A program made the translations under genes and the position numbers. Below the pieces are notes generated by a model. That model did not search any database. It was not told the origin of the DNA and worked only from the letters and a program-made list of their open reading frames with translations. Positions 56,801 through 64,000 of a stretch of 64,000 bases of DNA are shown here, piece by piece. This stretch comes from Psychrobacter namhaensis. GTDB lineage: Bacteria > Pseudomonadota > Gammaproteobacteria > Pseudomonadales > Moraxellaceae. Location: NCBI RefSeq assembly GCF_016107545.1, contig NZ_JABASS010000001.1:1-64000 (forward strand), given 5' to 3'. How positions within the stretch are numbered: position 1 is the first letter of the stretch; the number at the start of each line of letters is the position of its first letter.

Positions 56801-57519
56801 TGATCTTGAGTTTTAAGGTACTGTTCATCTGAGTAGGTTTGCGGGCGATTTGGATCAGCCAATACATAGGAGCCTGCAATACAGACACGGGCTTCATGCG
56901 CATCAAAATCATCTTGTTCTAAAAACCGCACATCATTGTGGGCAATGATAGGAATGGCGTGTTTGGCCCCTGAGTGAATAGCAGCTTTAATAAACGCGTC
57001 TTCCCCTGAGCGATTGGTCCGCTTGATGGCAAAATATAAGCGATCGTCAAATTGCGCTTGCCATTCAGCGAGCAACTCATCGGCTTTTTCTGGCATAGAG
57101 CTGACTAAGGCCTGACCCACGTCTGATTTTTCAGCGAGCAGTACGATCACACCTGCTGCATGCTCTAAAATATGGCTGCGCTTAATGACCGGCGTGCCAT
57201 GATTGACAGGGTCAGCGCGTCCTTCGGTAAACCCAAGCGAGACGATACGGGTAATATTTTGATAGCCCTCGTTGTTCATCGCAAGCAGGGTTAACCTTGT
57301 GTCTTCATTATCCATGATGACTTCACTGCCGATAATCGGTTTGATACCAGCGCCTAGGCAGGCACGATAAAACTTCACCGTCGCATAAAGGTTGGATAAG
57401 TCAGTCAACGCAAGCGCGCGTTGATTGTCAGCCGCGGCGGCTTTGACCAGCGGCTTAATACGTACGATAGAATCGGTGATGGAATATTCGCTGTGAATAC
57501 CAAGGTGTACAAATGCCAT
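53806..57519 (-). CDS. dnaE: DNA polymerase III alpha subunit
   Basis: This 1237-residue replicase has an N-terminal PHP domain (HLGIHSEYSITDSIV), the catalytic aspartates in PDFDIDFC near residues 397-404 and the third in VKFDFLGLRNL near 555, then tandem HhH and beta-clamp-binding regions, and an OB fold near 1000 (CYFAGLIIDIANFGNRNV). It is about 75 residues longer than the E. coli enzyme. Most of the excess is an acidic, Asn/Ser-rich insertion (about residues 1121-1185) between the OB fold and the C-terminal tau-binding part. All catalytic residues are intact. Confidence 0.97.
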   Translation of the reverse strand: MAFVHLGIHSEYSITDSIVRIKPLVKAAAADNQRALALTDLSNLYATVKFYRACLGAGIKPIIGSEVIMDNEDTRLTLLAMNNEGYQNITRIVSLGFTEGRADPVNHGTPVIKRSHILEHAAGVIVLLAEKSDVGQALVSSMPEKADELLAEWQAQFDDRLYFAIKRTNRSGEDAFIKAAIHSGAKHAIPIIAHNDVRFLEQDDFDAHEARVCIAGSYVLADPNRPQTYSDEQYLKTQDQMAQLFEDLPQVIDNTLRLATRCNVTLTLGINVLPDFPVPEGETIESFFRAESQRGLEQRLDKLFPVAERRDNWGDFRQRYDERLEYELNIILSMGFPGYFLIVMDFIRWAKANGVPVGPGRGSGAGSLVAYALNITDLDPIHYDLLFERFLNPERVSMPDFDIDFCIEGRDRVIDYVAQTYGRDAVSQIITFGTMAAKAVVRDVARVQSKSYFLANKISKLIPKTPGITLSQALEQEPQLKDLISNPDNMDYEDALEIWEMAIKLEGVCRNVGKHAGGVLIAPHKITDFSAIYCDDDGHRVSQFDKDDVEAVGLVKFDFLGLRNLTVINAAVENINLRRAKEGVDALVLEDLPLDDTKAYKLLQDAKTTAVFQLESMGMKKYLAKLQPTNIEDVIAMCALYRPGPLDAGMVEMYIDRKHGREEVIYDHPNLEPILENTNGVIVYQEQVMQISQVMAGYSLGGADMLRRAMGKKKPEEMAKQRNIFVTGATSQGIDEVTSGGVFDLMEKFAGYGFNRSHSAAYGVLAYQTAYLKQYYPAEFMAAVLTSDMNNTDNVVFFINDCRENFGLSVVNPSVNRSEWHFVADTPTNIIYGLGAIKGVGEGAVESIVEARRTDGPFKDLYDFCRRVDIKKVNKRTLEALVSAGCFDDFAATLRPDLPADAAYEIRGALMSQLPSAVQAAEQDRQNREIGMMDLFGEMDGVVAAPPLVMTPELIWGDKHRLKAEKNTLGLYLTGHPINEYLDELKRFTSGTRLDKLTDTGYNGSCYFAGLIIDIANFGNRNVITLDDGTSRLEVSCYAERFNRVKEQLKVDEVVIIKGSIRERDGRLFARLDSAMSMVDARLRWLKKISIKVHGSDVNLLTRLQPLLKSAQADIIPAPRLAYNSEQDEQGGHSNNSVYDPAMGGSLYDEDGNDLLALENDMSQDALQNGSSYANNALSNTDTSINDNCLPLGLSIYEAFGIANVGLSEHWRIYPNDDNLQQLKSMVSEDNLHFHYN

Positions 57520-57756
57520 AGAGGACTCTTACGGATACGAGCAAAAAAGAGGCTAATAATAAAATAAAGCTATTATTATCAATGTTTTATTAAGAAAAAA
57601 TGAGACAAATAATACAGTGAAAGTTGTATGTATTCGTTTTAAATTAGGTCGGTAATAATACCATTATTTGCCGTAGACGGCCACTCATTCAAGGGGTTTA
57701 ATCTAAGTGAGGATAGTGTTTACGCTCTTTGGACAATACACAAAGGAAGATTAAAA

Positions 57757-57784
57757 ACCCTCTATACTATAAAGTAGAGAGGGC
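57757..57784 (-). terminator. Terminator of ggt
   Basis: CCCTCTATAC (57758-57767) pairs with GTAGAGAGGG (57774-57783) with one mismatch; on the minus strand the stem is followed by a T run (TTTTTAA). Confidence 0.8.
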
Positions 57785-57815
57785 TTCACAACTGATAGTT
57801 AAAGACAGGGTTAAA

Positions 57816-59756
57816 TCAATATCCAACCACCGCCGCATCGACAATACGTGGATCAGAAGATCCATAAACGCCATTCGGGGTGATCATAATCGACTGCGTG
57901 GAGCCCATCGCGGCTTTTGGGCTAATCGTATGCCCCATTGATTCTAGTTTTTTGATGGTATCTACATTGAGCGCTTTTTCGATACGAATCTCATCGGGCA
58001 ACCATTGGTCATGAATGCGCGGTGCGTGAGTCGCCTCGGCGATATTCATATCATGGTCGATGACATTTGAGAGGATTTGGGTGACCGTAGTAATGATGCG
58101 GCTACCACCTGGGCTACCAGTGACGATATAGGGCTTGCTGTCTTTGAAGACCAGCGTTGGACTCATAGAGGATAGCGGACGCTTATTGGCTTCAACGGCA
58201 TTTGCCTCACCCCCTAGTAGGCCGTAACCGTTCGGCACACCCGGCTTGGCAGAGAAATCGTCCATTTCATTATTCAATAAAATACCTGTCCCCTCAGCGA
58301 CCAGACCCATGCCGTAAGAGAAGTTTAGCGTATATGTATTCGCTATCGCATTGCCATCCTTGTCGACAATAGAAAAGTGTGTGGTCTGATCACTCTCATA
58401 CGGGAGTGGATTGTTGGCCTTAATTGTCGATGCTGGCGTGGCTTTGTTTGGATCAATCAAACTTCGTAACTTATCAGCGTAAGCTTGTGACGTTAAACCG
58501 CTGGCAGGGACATCGATAAAATCAGAATCTCCTAAGTATTCAGCACGATCCGCATATGCCAACTGCATGGCCTCCGCCATTAAGTGAATGGCTTGGGCGC
58601 TGTTTTGTCCGTAGTCTTTTAGCGGATAGCCTTCTAAAATATTTAAGATTTGGACGATATGAATACCGCCAGAGGAGGGCGGCGGCATAGAGACAATCTC
58701 ATAGCCACGGTAGTCGCCTTTTACAGGCTCGCGAGCGATGGCTTCATAGTTGGACAAATCCTGTAAGCTCATCCGCCCGCCCGCGTCATTGACTGCTTTT
58801 ACCAATTTACTGGCCGTTTCACCTTTATAAAATCCATCGGCTCCTTTGGCAGCGATCAGCTTGAGTGAACGAGCAAGCTCCGGTTGCGTCAAGCGCTCGC
58901 CCGGCTGATAGGCGCTGCCGTCAGCTTTAAAAAACACCTTCTTGGTACTTGGCCACTTTTGTAAGCGCTCGCTTAATGCCGTGAGTGATTCAGACAAGCC
59001 AGCAGTGACTTCGATACCATCCTCTGCCAATGCTATCGCTGGTGCCATGACTTGCTCGCGGCTCATTGTGCCGTGATCTTCTAGCGCTTTGAGCAGTCCT
59101 GCGACTGTACCCGGTACGCCAACGGCGAGACCATGATAACGAGATAAATCACTAACGGCATTGCCATCACTATCCAGATACATATCGCGAGAGGCGCTAC
59201 TTGGGGCTTTTTCACGATAATCGAGTGCCACGGTTTTGTCCTGCTTGGCATCATAAATCATCATAAAACCACCACCGCCAATGTTACCTGCACGTGGTAA
59301 GGTAACGGCAAGCGCAAAGCCAACAGCGACCCCAGCATCCACAGCATTACCGCCGTCTTTTAAAATCTGAAGCCCGATATCAGAGGCCAGCGCTTCTTGG
59401 GTGGCGACCATGCCATTCTTTGCCCATACTGGATGATGAATGGCATCTTCAGAGTAAATAGCTTGGTCACTATTAGCATTGTTGGCAGTTTTAGCCGTAG
59501 ATTTAAGGGTGCTGGTTTTTGCTCGGGTGATGCGTTTGGTTTCAGACAGGACGGTTGGATGATCAGCCATGATGGCTAAGTTGATCGCACTGGTATTGAT
59601 GCTGGTGGTGTTGACTGAAGTGGTTGGATCTGCCGCATGCGCGGAGACAGACAAAAATAGCGTACTACTGATAAATAAGATACTGGATGTTAGGAGTGTG
59701 TTAATTTTTGGTTTATTTTGCTGAGCCGTTTGACGATAAGAAAGTGATTGTGACAT
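57816..59756 (-). CDS. ggt: Gamma-glutamyltranspeptidase
   Basis: This 646-residue precursor has an N-terminal basic and hydrophobic signal segment ending SVSAHAAD, then a disordered stretch, then the large subunit (HHPVWAKNGMVATQEALAS). Autocleavage is expected before T458 in SDQTTHFSIVDKDGNA, giving a small subunit that contains NNEMDDFS and GSPGGSRIIT, the substrate-binding blocks. It acts in the periplasm, hydrolysing glutathione and other gamma-glutamyl compounds. The N-terminal linker before the catalytic domain is about 60 residues longer than in E. coli. Confidence 0.95.
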   Translation of the reverse strand: MSQSLSYRQTAQQNKPKINTLLTSSILFISSTLFLSVSAHAADPTTSVNTTSINTSAINLAIMADHPTVLSETKRITRAKTSTLKSTAKTANNANSDQAIYSEDAIHHPVWAKNGMVATQEALASDIGLQILKDGGNAVDAGVAVGFALAVTLPRAGNIGGGGFMMIYDAKQDKTVALDYREKAPSSASRDMYLDSDGNAVSDLSRYHGLAVGVPGTVAGLLKALEDHGTMSREQVMAPAIALAEDGIEVTAGLSESLTALSERLQKWPSTKKVFFKADGSAYQPGERLTQPELARSLKLIAAKGADGFYKGETASKLVKAVNDAGGRMSLQDLSNYEAIAREPVKGDYRGYEIVSMPPPSSGGIHIVQILNILEGYPLKDYGQNSAQAIHLMAEAMQLAYADRAEYLGDSDFIDVPASGLTSQAYADKLRSLIDPNKATPASTIKANNPLPYESDQTTHFSIVDKDGNAIANTYTLNFSYGMGLVAEGTGILLNNEMDDFSAKPGVPNGYGLLGGEANAVEANKRPLSSMSPTLVFKDSKPYIVTGSPGGSRIITTVTQILSNVIDHDMNIAEATHAPRIHDQWLPDEIRIEKALNVDTIKKLESMGHTISPKAAMGSTQSIMITPNGVYGSSDPRIVDAAVVGY

Positions 59757-60097
59757 CGCAAAGTCCTTTTTACGTGAGTGGGAATGTAAGCTTACAAGAA
59801 GTTGAGCTCATCAAGTGACAAAGAGATAAAGGTATCTGAATAGTAGCGAAAATAGGGAGTGGGAGAAAGGTGTTTATGGCAATTTACTTTTTATCTTGTT
59901 CAGACTGCGAGTATTGTTACAGCTGCTAGAAGCCATTTGGTATCATTTTGGTGCCATTGATTGAGTACACAATGAGCGGGTGGGTGTATGGTGGTAGACG
60001 AAAAAAAGTGCACCGTTTATACGATGCACTTTTTGATTTGATGACACTTAGACTATAAGACATGACGCATGAATGTCATTCTGTCTTTAACGATGAT
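59757..60097. other. Intergenic region upstream of ggt
   Basis: This 341-bp spacer holds the ggt promoter region and the terminator of the Spy-like gene (60003-60034). No gene is supported. Confidence 0.5.
60003..60034 (-). terminator. Terminator of the Spy/CpxP-like gene
   Basis: AAAAAGTGCACCGT and ACGATGCACTTTT form a stem with one mismatch and a four-base loop; it reads as a terminator on the minus strand. Confidence 0.82.
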
Positions 60098-60619
60098 TTA
60101 CATACCTTGGTGCTGTTTACCATGCATTTTACGCTGTTCTGAGCCTTTATGACCTTTAGCCATTTTTTCAGCTTTTAATTTGGCCATTTTTTCGCGCTGC
60201 TCAGGCGTCAAGACTTGAGAGATGGCGTGTTGCATTTGTATACGTTCGATAAAGCGCTGTTTTGCTTTAGCTGCTTGCTGATCGGCCAAACGATTGACAG
60301 CAGCGTCGTTTAGCGTGCTTGCAGTGGTCAACGTTTGCACCTGCTGGTGCATTTGCGCACGCTCTGCTTTGTGTTGGGCGCGATCGGTTTTATAGTCACC
60401 ATGTTTTGCTTCTATGATGGCTTTGATTTGTGCTTGCTGCGTCGCTGTCAGATCCAGCTGGGACATGGGGCCTCTCATACCGCCTTTTTTCATCCCATCT
60501 TTATGCTGCATTTTGCTGGTTTTGGGCGCTGTGTCAGTGGTTGCATTGACGCTAGTACACGCAGTCACGGTAAATACGCTAGATACGGCTAGTACTGAGC
60601 CCAATAGTAGTTTTTTCAT
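60098..60619 (-). CDS. Spy/CpxP-family periplasmic (lipo)protein
   Basis: This 173-residue LTXXQ protein has two copies of the family motif, LDLTATQQAQI near residue 57 and VLTPEQREKM near 138, in a highly charged helical region rich in K, Q and M. The N-terminus is a signal peptide with a lipobox-like VTACTS, so lipidation is likely. Family members are envelope chaperones or sensors that dampen Cpx-type signalling. It is transcribed away from a CpxR/CpxA-like gene pair, as cpxP is from cpxRA in enteric bacteria. The Met/His-rich tail could bind metal. Confidence 0.85.
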   Translation of the reverse strand: MKKLLLGSVLAVSSVFTVTACTSVNATTDTAPKTSKMQHKDGMKKGGMRGPMSQLDLTATQQAQIKAIIEAKHGDYKTDRAQHKAERAQMHQQVQTLTTASTLNDAAVNRLADQQAAKAKQRFIERIQMQHAISQVLTPEQREKMAKLKAEKMAKGHKGSEQRKMHGKQHQGM

Positions 60620-60879
60620 GATGATATCCCTTATTTAACTTAATTTTATATGGAGTGGTTAAATGAACAGTAAAGTCTTATTTGACCAGTATCAGCTTTT
60701 CAGCTTTTTTTTAGGACGATAGATAAGTGCCATATTTACTGTTGATAGTGGCTATCTTACGACAGTTAAAGGTTACGAACATTTATGAAATATTAAGAAA
60801 GGTAACGTTTATGGCGTATTGATCAGCACATGCCTGATAATATGAGCGATAAAGCTAGGTAACGCTGAAGGAGACAGAC

Positions 60880-61566
60880 GTGCCAAATATACTGTTAGGC
60901 GACGATGATGAAGAGTTGACTCAGTTATTACAAGAGTATTTGCACAATCATGGTGTGACATGCGATTGCGTCCACGATGGAGAAGCCGTGATTCAGAAAC
61001 TTAAGACGGCGAATAGTAAGGTTGTGACTTATGACTTGCTGGTACTTGATATTATGATGCCAAAAATCGATGGACTGAGTGTGCTACGTCAATTACCAAG
61101 TATCAGTGATATCCCCGTGATCATGCTGACGGCAAAAGGGGAGGAGATTGATCGTATCATTGGTTTAGAGCTTGGCGCTGATGATTATATTACCAAGCCC
61201 TGCAATCCTAGAGAGCTACTGGCGCGCATCAATGCAGTGATTAAACGTACTAATGTGGCTGCATCGGAGCACATGCCTTTACCTGAAAGTCGCTTACAAC
61301 TTGATCAAAATCAGCGAGTTTGCCAGATAGATGGCACAGAGTTACAAGTGACTGGTACCGAGTTTGATCTGTTGGTCGCGCTGCTTAAACAAAAGGGTGA
61401 GGTCGTCAGTAAGACGTGGCTGTCAGAGCATGTTTTGCAGCGTGAATTGCAGCCGTTTGATCGAAGTCTTGATGTTCATGTTTCGCGTCTGCGTAAAAAA
61501 CTACAACCTTTTCACGATGAACCGATCAAAGCGGTTCGTGGGAAAGGGTATCAGTTGGTACTTTAA
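60880..61566 (+). CDS. OmpR-family response regulator, CpxR-like
   Basis: The gene starts with GTG, with AAGGAGA six bases upstream. The 228-residue regulator has a receiver domain with the acidic pocket GDDDEE, phospho-acceptor D57 in LLVLDIMMPK, and K in DYITKPC, followed by a winged-helix DNA-binding domain (LDVHVSRLRKKL, VRGKGYQL). It resembles CpxR/RstA. Its TAA overlaps the ATG of the sensor kinase by one base. Regulation of the divergent Spy-like gene is inferred from the arrangement; no exact CpxR box was found in the 260-bp spacer. Confidence 0.9.
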   Translation: MPNILLGDDDEELTQLLQEYLHNHGVTCDCVHDGEAVIQKLKTANSKVVTYDLLVLDIMMPKIDGLSVLRQLPSISDIPVIMLTAKGEEIDRIIGLELGADDYITKPCNPRELLARINAVIKRTNVAASEHMPLPESRLQLDQNQRVCQIDGTELQVTGTEFDLLVALLKQKGEVVSKTWLSEHVLQRELQPFDRSLDVHVSRLRKKLQPFHDEPIKAVRGKGYQLVL

Positions 61567-63173
61567 TGATGGATTCAATGATGAAAGCGCCTATATTTAA
61601 GGTACGAGTCACCATTTTTTGGCGTCTATTTTTAAGTCTGTTATTGACGATTTTAATGACCTCTGTTTTGTCTATTATAGTGGAGCGTTGGCTGGTTGAG
61701 AAAGAGCTGACGGCTCGCATGGATGTGCAAATTGACCGTTTACTGATTAAGCGTCAGGAGATGGTTGACGCGTTACAAGCTGGAGATTTGACGACAGTCA
61801 GGCAGATGTATCGTCAAGACCGTTGGCTGATGAGTCAGGTTAGAGTCTATGATGAGCAAGGGGCCATCATGTTTCCGCGCTATCTGGATAGGGGTGAGCA
61901 GCGCAGGCAAGAGCGTATGCAAGAGGATAATCAAACGATAGATTCGTCATCCATACAAACCGCACAGTCAGTACCAGCCATGTCCAAATTGGATACTATT
62001 AAAAAGTCGAAAGACGACGATGGTGTGTCGCGTGATAAGCCGTCTGTTTTAAACCATATTCTATCCCCAATGGTACCGCGTAGCGCTACGTTAGCTGACC
62101 CTGATAATCGCCCTGAATTGGCTGACGTGACAGTTGTGTTGCCAGACAAGCAGACAGTCATTATACAGCTGCGCCCACATTTGCGTTTCTCAGATGTGAT
62201 AGAGCTGCAACGTGGCAACTTTCCGATACGTTTGTTATTGATTATTGTTTTTAGTGTCTTAGTCTGTGTCTGGCTCAGTCGTACGCTGACTCGGCGCATT
62301 CGCCGTGTCCAACACACGGTGCACCGTATGATTGACGGCGACTATCAGGCTCAACCAAATCTATCCAAAATGGGGGATGATGAGTTGGGGTTATTGGCCA
62401 AAGATGTGGCCAAACTGTCCACGCGCTTGGCTGAGAGTGAGCTGGCACGCAAGCAGATGTTAAGTGATATCTCACATGAGCTACGCTCGCCATTGGCGCG
62501 TCTGGAAGTTGCCACTGAGCTGACTCGCGACTTTGCTCCTAATGCCAGCCGTTACCTTGATCGCATTGATAAAGAATCTACACGTATGAATGAGTTGATT
62601 GGACAGATCATTCATATCCAATCTTTACAAATGCAGCAATACACTGTCGATAGTCTAGAGAGTGAAGCGGTCGATATCTCTGAGATTATCAGTGAGATTG
62701 GACAAGATGTTTGTTTTGAGTTTCAACATAAAAACGTGAGCTGGCAATGGCAATCACCCAAATTTTCATCAAAAAATTCTCCAATAACTTCTTGGACGGT
62801 GCTTGGCAATCAAGAACAGTTGCACAGTGCCCTTGAAAATGTCATCCGCAATGCTTTTATGCACACGGCCTCTGATTCAGTGGTGATGGCTGACGTTAAA
62901 AAAATAGAGGTGGCTAATAAGATACCTGCTATTCAAATCAATATAACAGATGCAGGCGGCGGCATTGCAGATAAAGATCTAGAGCGTATTTTTCAACCGT
63001 TTGTACGCCTTGATTCTGCCCGTCACCGAGAAACTGGGGGCTATGGGCTGGGGTTAGCAATTGTCCACGCTGTGGTGATGGCACATAAGGGATATATCAA
63101 TGTTTATAATCGCCAAGATGGCGTACAAGGATTGACGGTGCAGATAGTACTGCCTATGAGACACGGAAGGTAA
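61566..63173 (+). CDS. Sensor histidine kinase, CpxA-like
   Basis: This 535-residue inner-membrane kinase has a first membrane segment (about residues 15-38), a periplasmic region of about 180 residues with a polar low-complexity stretch, a second segment near 219-238, and a HAMP linker. The phospho-accepting H304 is in LSDISHELRSPLARLE, and the ATP-binding domain has NVIRNAFMH, DAGGGIADKDLERIF and GGYGLGLAI. It forms a two-gene operon with the regulator. The signal is unknown; by analogy to CpxA it would be envelope protein stress. Confidence 0.9.
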   Translation: MMDSMMKAPIFKVRVTIFWRLFLSLLLTILMTSVLSIIVERWLVEKELTARMDVQIDRLLIKRQEMVDALQAGDLTTVRQMYRQDRWLMSQVRVYDEQGAIMFPRYLDRGEQRRQERMQEDNQTIDSSSIQTAQSVPAMSKLDTIKKSKDDDGVSRDKPSVLNHILSPMVPRSATLADPDNRPELADVTVVLPDKQTVIIQLRPHLRFSDVIELQRGNFPIRLLLIIVFSVLVCVWLSRTLTRRIRRVQHTVHRMIDGDYQAQPNLSKMGDDELGLLAKDVAKLSTRLAESELARKQMLSDISHELRSPLARLEVATELTRDFAPNASRYLDRIDKESTRMNELIGQIIHIQSLQMQQYTVDSLESEAVDISEIISEIGQDVCFEFQHKNVSWQWQSPKFSSKNSPITSWTVLGNQEQLHSALENVIRNAFMHTASDSVVMADVKKIEVANKIPAIQINITDAGGGIADKDLERIFQPFVRLDSARHRETGGYGLGLAIVHAVVMAHKGYINVYNRQDGVQGLTVQIVLPMRHGR

Positions 63174-63480
63174 GTTCGTACAGACAATAAAGGCTAAAAA
63201 CATTATATTCATTTATAAGAATATAACCGATAAGTGGTATTAATCATCGGATAGGCTGCATTGTTACTCTCTATATATTCGGTAATACTAATATATAGAG
63301 AGGGTGATAAACACTTACAAGAAAAAACGTCTTGTTAACTTTAATGCAAATGACCGCCTAAAAAAGGCGATAGGATTATAAGCTTATACCCCGTTTTATT
63401 TTGTGATATCGACTCTCTGAAAGATAGATTTTATCTCTGATTTTTTCAAATCTGACAAATCTGTAAGGGAGTACATATCA
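63174..63480. other. Intergenic region before the adhesin gene
   Basis: This 307-bp AT-rich spacer has an inverted repeat CTCTCTATATATT (63267-63279) and AATATATAGAGAG (63290-63302) around a ten-base loop, without a T run, so it could be regulatory rather than a terminator. AAGGGA at about 63467 is the adhesin ribosome site. Confidence 0.5.
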
Positions 63481-64000
63481 TGAACCGCATCTATAAAGTC
63501 ATCTGGAATGAAGCCTTAAGTTGTTTTACCGCAGTCGGTGAATATGCAAAGGGACGCGGCAAATCTTCCAAATCTAGTGTTAACTCTAACGCTACCATCA
63601 ATACAACGTCTAATCTGGCTTCTGTCAATAAATTACGCCTAAGTGCTATTGGACTAGGACTGCTGGCTGCTGGTTTTGGTATGCAAACCAATGCGACAGG
63701 TACTGACAATCATCATGAGGGTAACTATAGTCATAGCCACGGCAGTCATGGTGTCCACAGTCATAGCCCTGGTAACAACAGTCACAACAATAATTCTAAC
63801 TCTGGTGGCTCAGGAGGTTCAATAGCGCTAAAGTTTGAAGGGGATAATGCTACAACTATTACACGCAGTGATGGTGAGACACTCAATATCTTAGGCGGTG
63901 CAACAGGACCGCTAACGAATGGCAACATTGGTGTCTTTGGTACAGGTGATACTTTAACCATCAAACTAGCTCAAAATATCGATCTTGGTACTGATGGCAG
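63481..64000 (+). CDS. Trimeric autotransporter adhesin, N-terminal fragment (continues beyond window)
   Basis: The frame opens with MNRIYKVIWNEALSCFTAVG, an extended signal peptide region (ESPR) typical of very large type V secreted proteins, then a hydrophobic core LRLSAIGLGLLAAGFG (about residues 54-69) and a likely cleavage after TNA. The mature start is rich in His, Ser, Asn and Gly (residues 76-106, with SHSHGSHGVHSHS), followed by beta-structure typical of YadA/Hia-like heads (GDTLTIKLAQNIDLGTDG). The frame is open to the last base. It should be exported to the outer membrane for adhesion or biofilm formation. Confidence 0.85.

Noticed and set aside
63267-63302. Inverted repeat read as a terminator of the sensor kinase gene
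   Set aside because: The stem is AT-rich with no T run on the plus strand; kept only as an unexplained hairpin.
1-64000. CRISPR array, tRNA or rRNA genes, prophage
   Set aside because: No regularly spaced repeats, tRNA-like cloverleaf ends, rRNA segments or phage structural genes were seen on either strand.

Overview
The window is a chromosomal segment from a Moraxellaceae bacterium, most probably Psychrobacter. The support is a moderate, AT-leaning base composition and several characteristic gene arrangements: a tyrA-aroA fusion behind pheA and hisC, a tandem pair of fadD genes, a free-standing Hpt protein beside trmJ and dnaE, and an ESPR-type trimeric autotransporter start. No species was confirmed by a search. 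I saw no rRNA, tRNA, CRISPR array or prophage. Most of the window is ordinary housekeeping DNA with short intergenic regions and clear hairpin terminators.

Layout. 1-951: the 3' part of an IS200/IS605-type tnpB with its right end, lying next to a tusD-like gene. 1613-5699: glnE and ilvE. 5749-14929: a surface-polysaccharide and lipid A locus with four glycosyltransferases, UDP-glucose dehydrogenase, UDP-glucuronate epimerase, a Stealth phosphotransferase and a lipid A-type acyltransferase. It has an AT-richer interior (about 6600-9540) that includes one unrecognised gene. 14985-18288: aspS and sohB, divergent. 18534-23343: an ACAD10/11-type acyl-CoA dehydrogenase, an ACAD10/11-type kinase, a histidine phosphatase and an SDR, followed by two near-identical acyl-CoA synthetases (23426-27446). 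28005-29751: a fetAB exporter. 29789-39409: thioesterase, xthA, argJ, lipoprotein, sdaA, NCS2 permease, DMT transporter and a WG-repeat protein. 39679-43439: hydrolase, rubredoxin, apt, small exported protein, transaldolase. 43869-48759: the aromatic and histidinol-phosphate aminotransferase block. 49037-53734: rarD, folB, folK, cysE, trmJ and Hpt. 53806-59756: dnaE and ggt. 60098-63173: a Spy/CpxP-like gene divergent from a CpxRA-like two-component system. 63481-end: the start of a large trimeric autotransporter adhesin with a histidine-rich segment.

The least explained structures are two families of short intergenic repeats. One has a strongly conserved core of about 38 bp inside arms that differ between copies but still pair within each copy (11853-11925, 17082-17160, 39467-39542, with an arm remnant abutting the apt promoter). 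The other is a MITE-like element with 15-bp terminal inverted repeats and TA ends (52242-52352, 21288-21459, and a short decayed copy at 28877-28942 that supplies the stop codon of fetA). The most interesting metabolic unit is the split ACAD10/11-like dehydrogenase plus kinase, which by family knowledge points to catabolism of 4-hydroxy (or related gamma-hydroxy) fatty acids.
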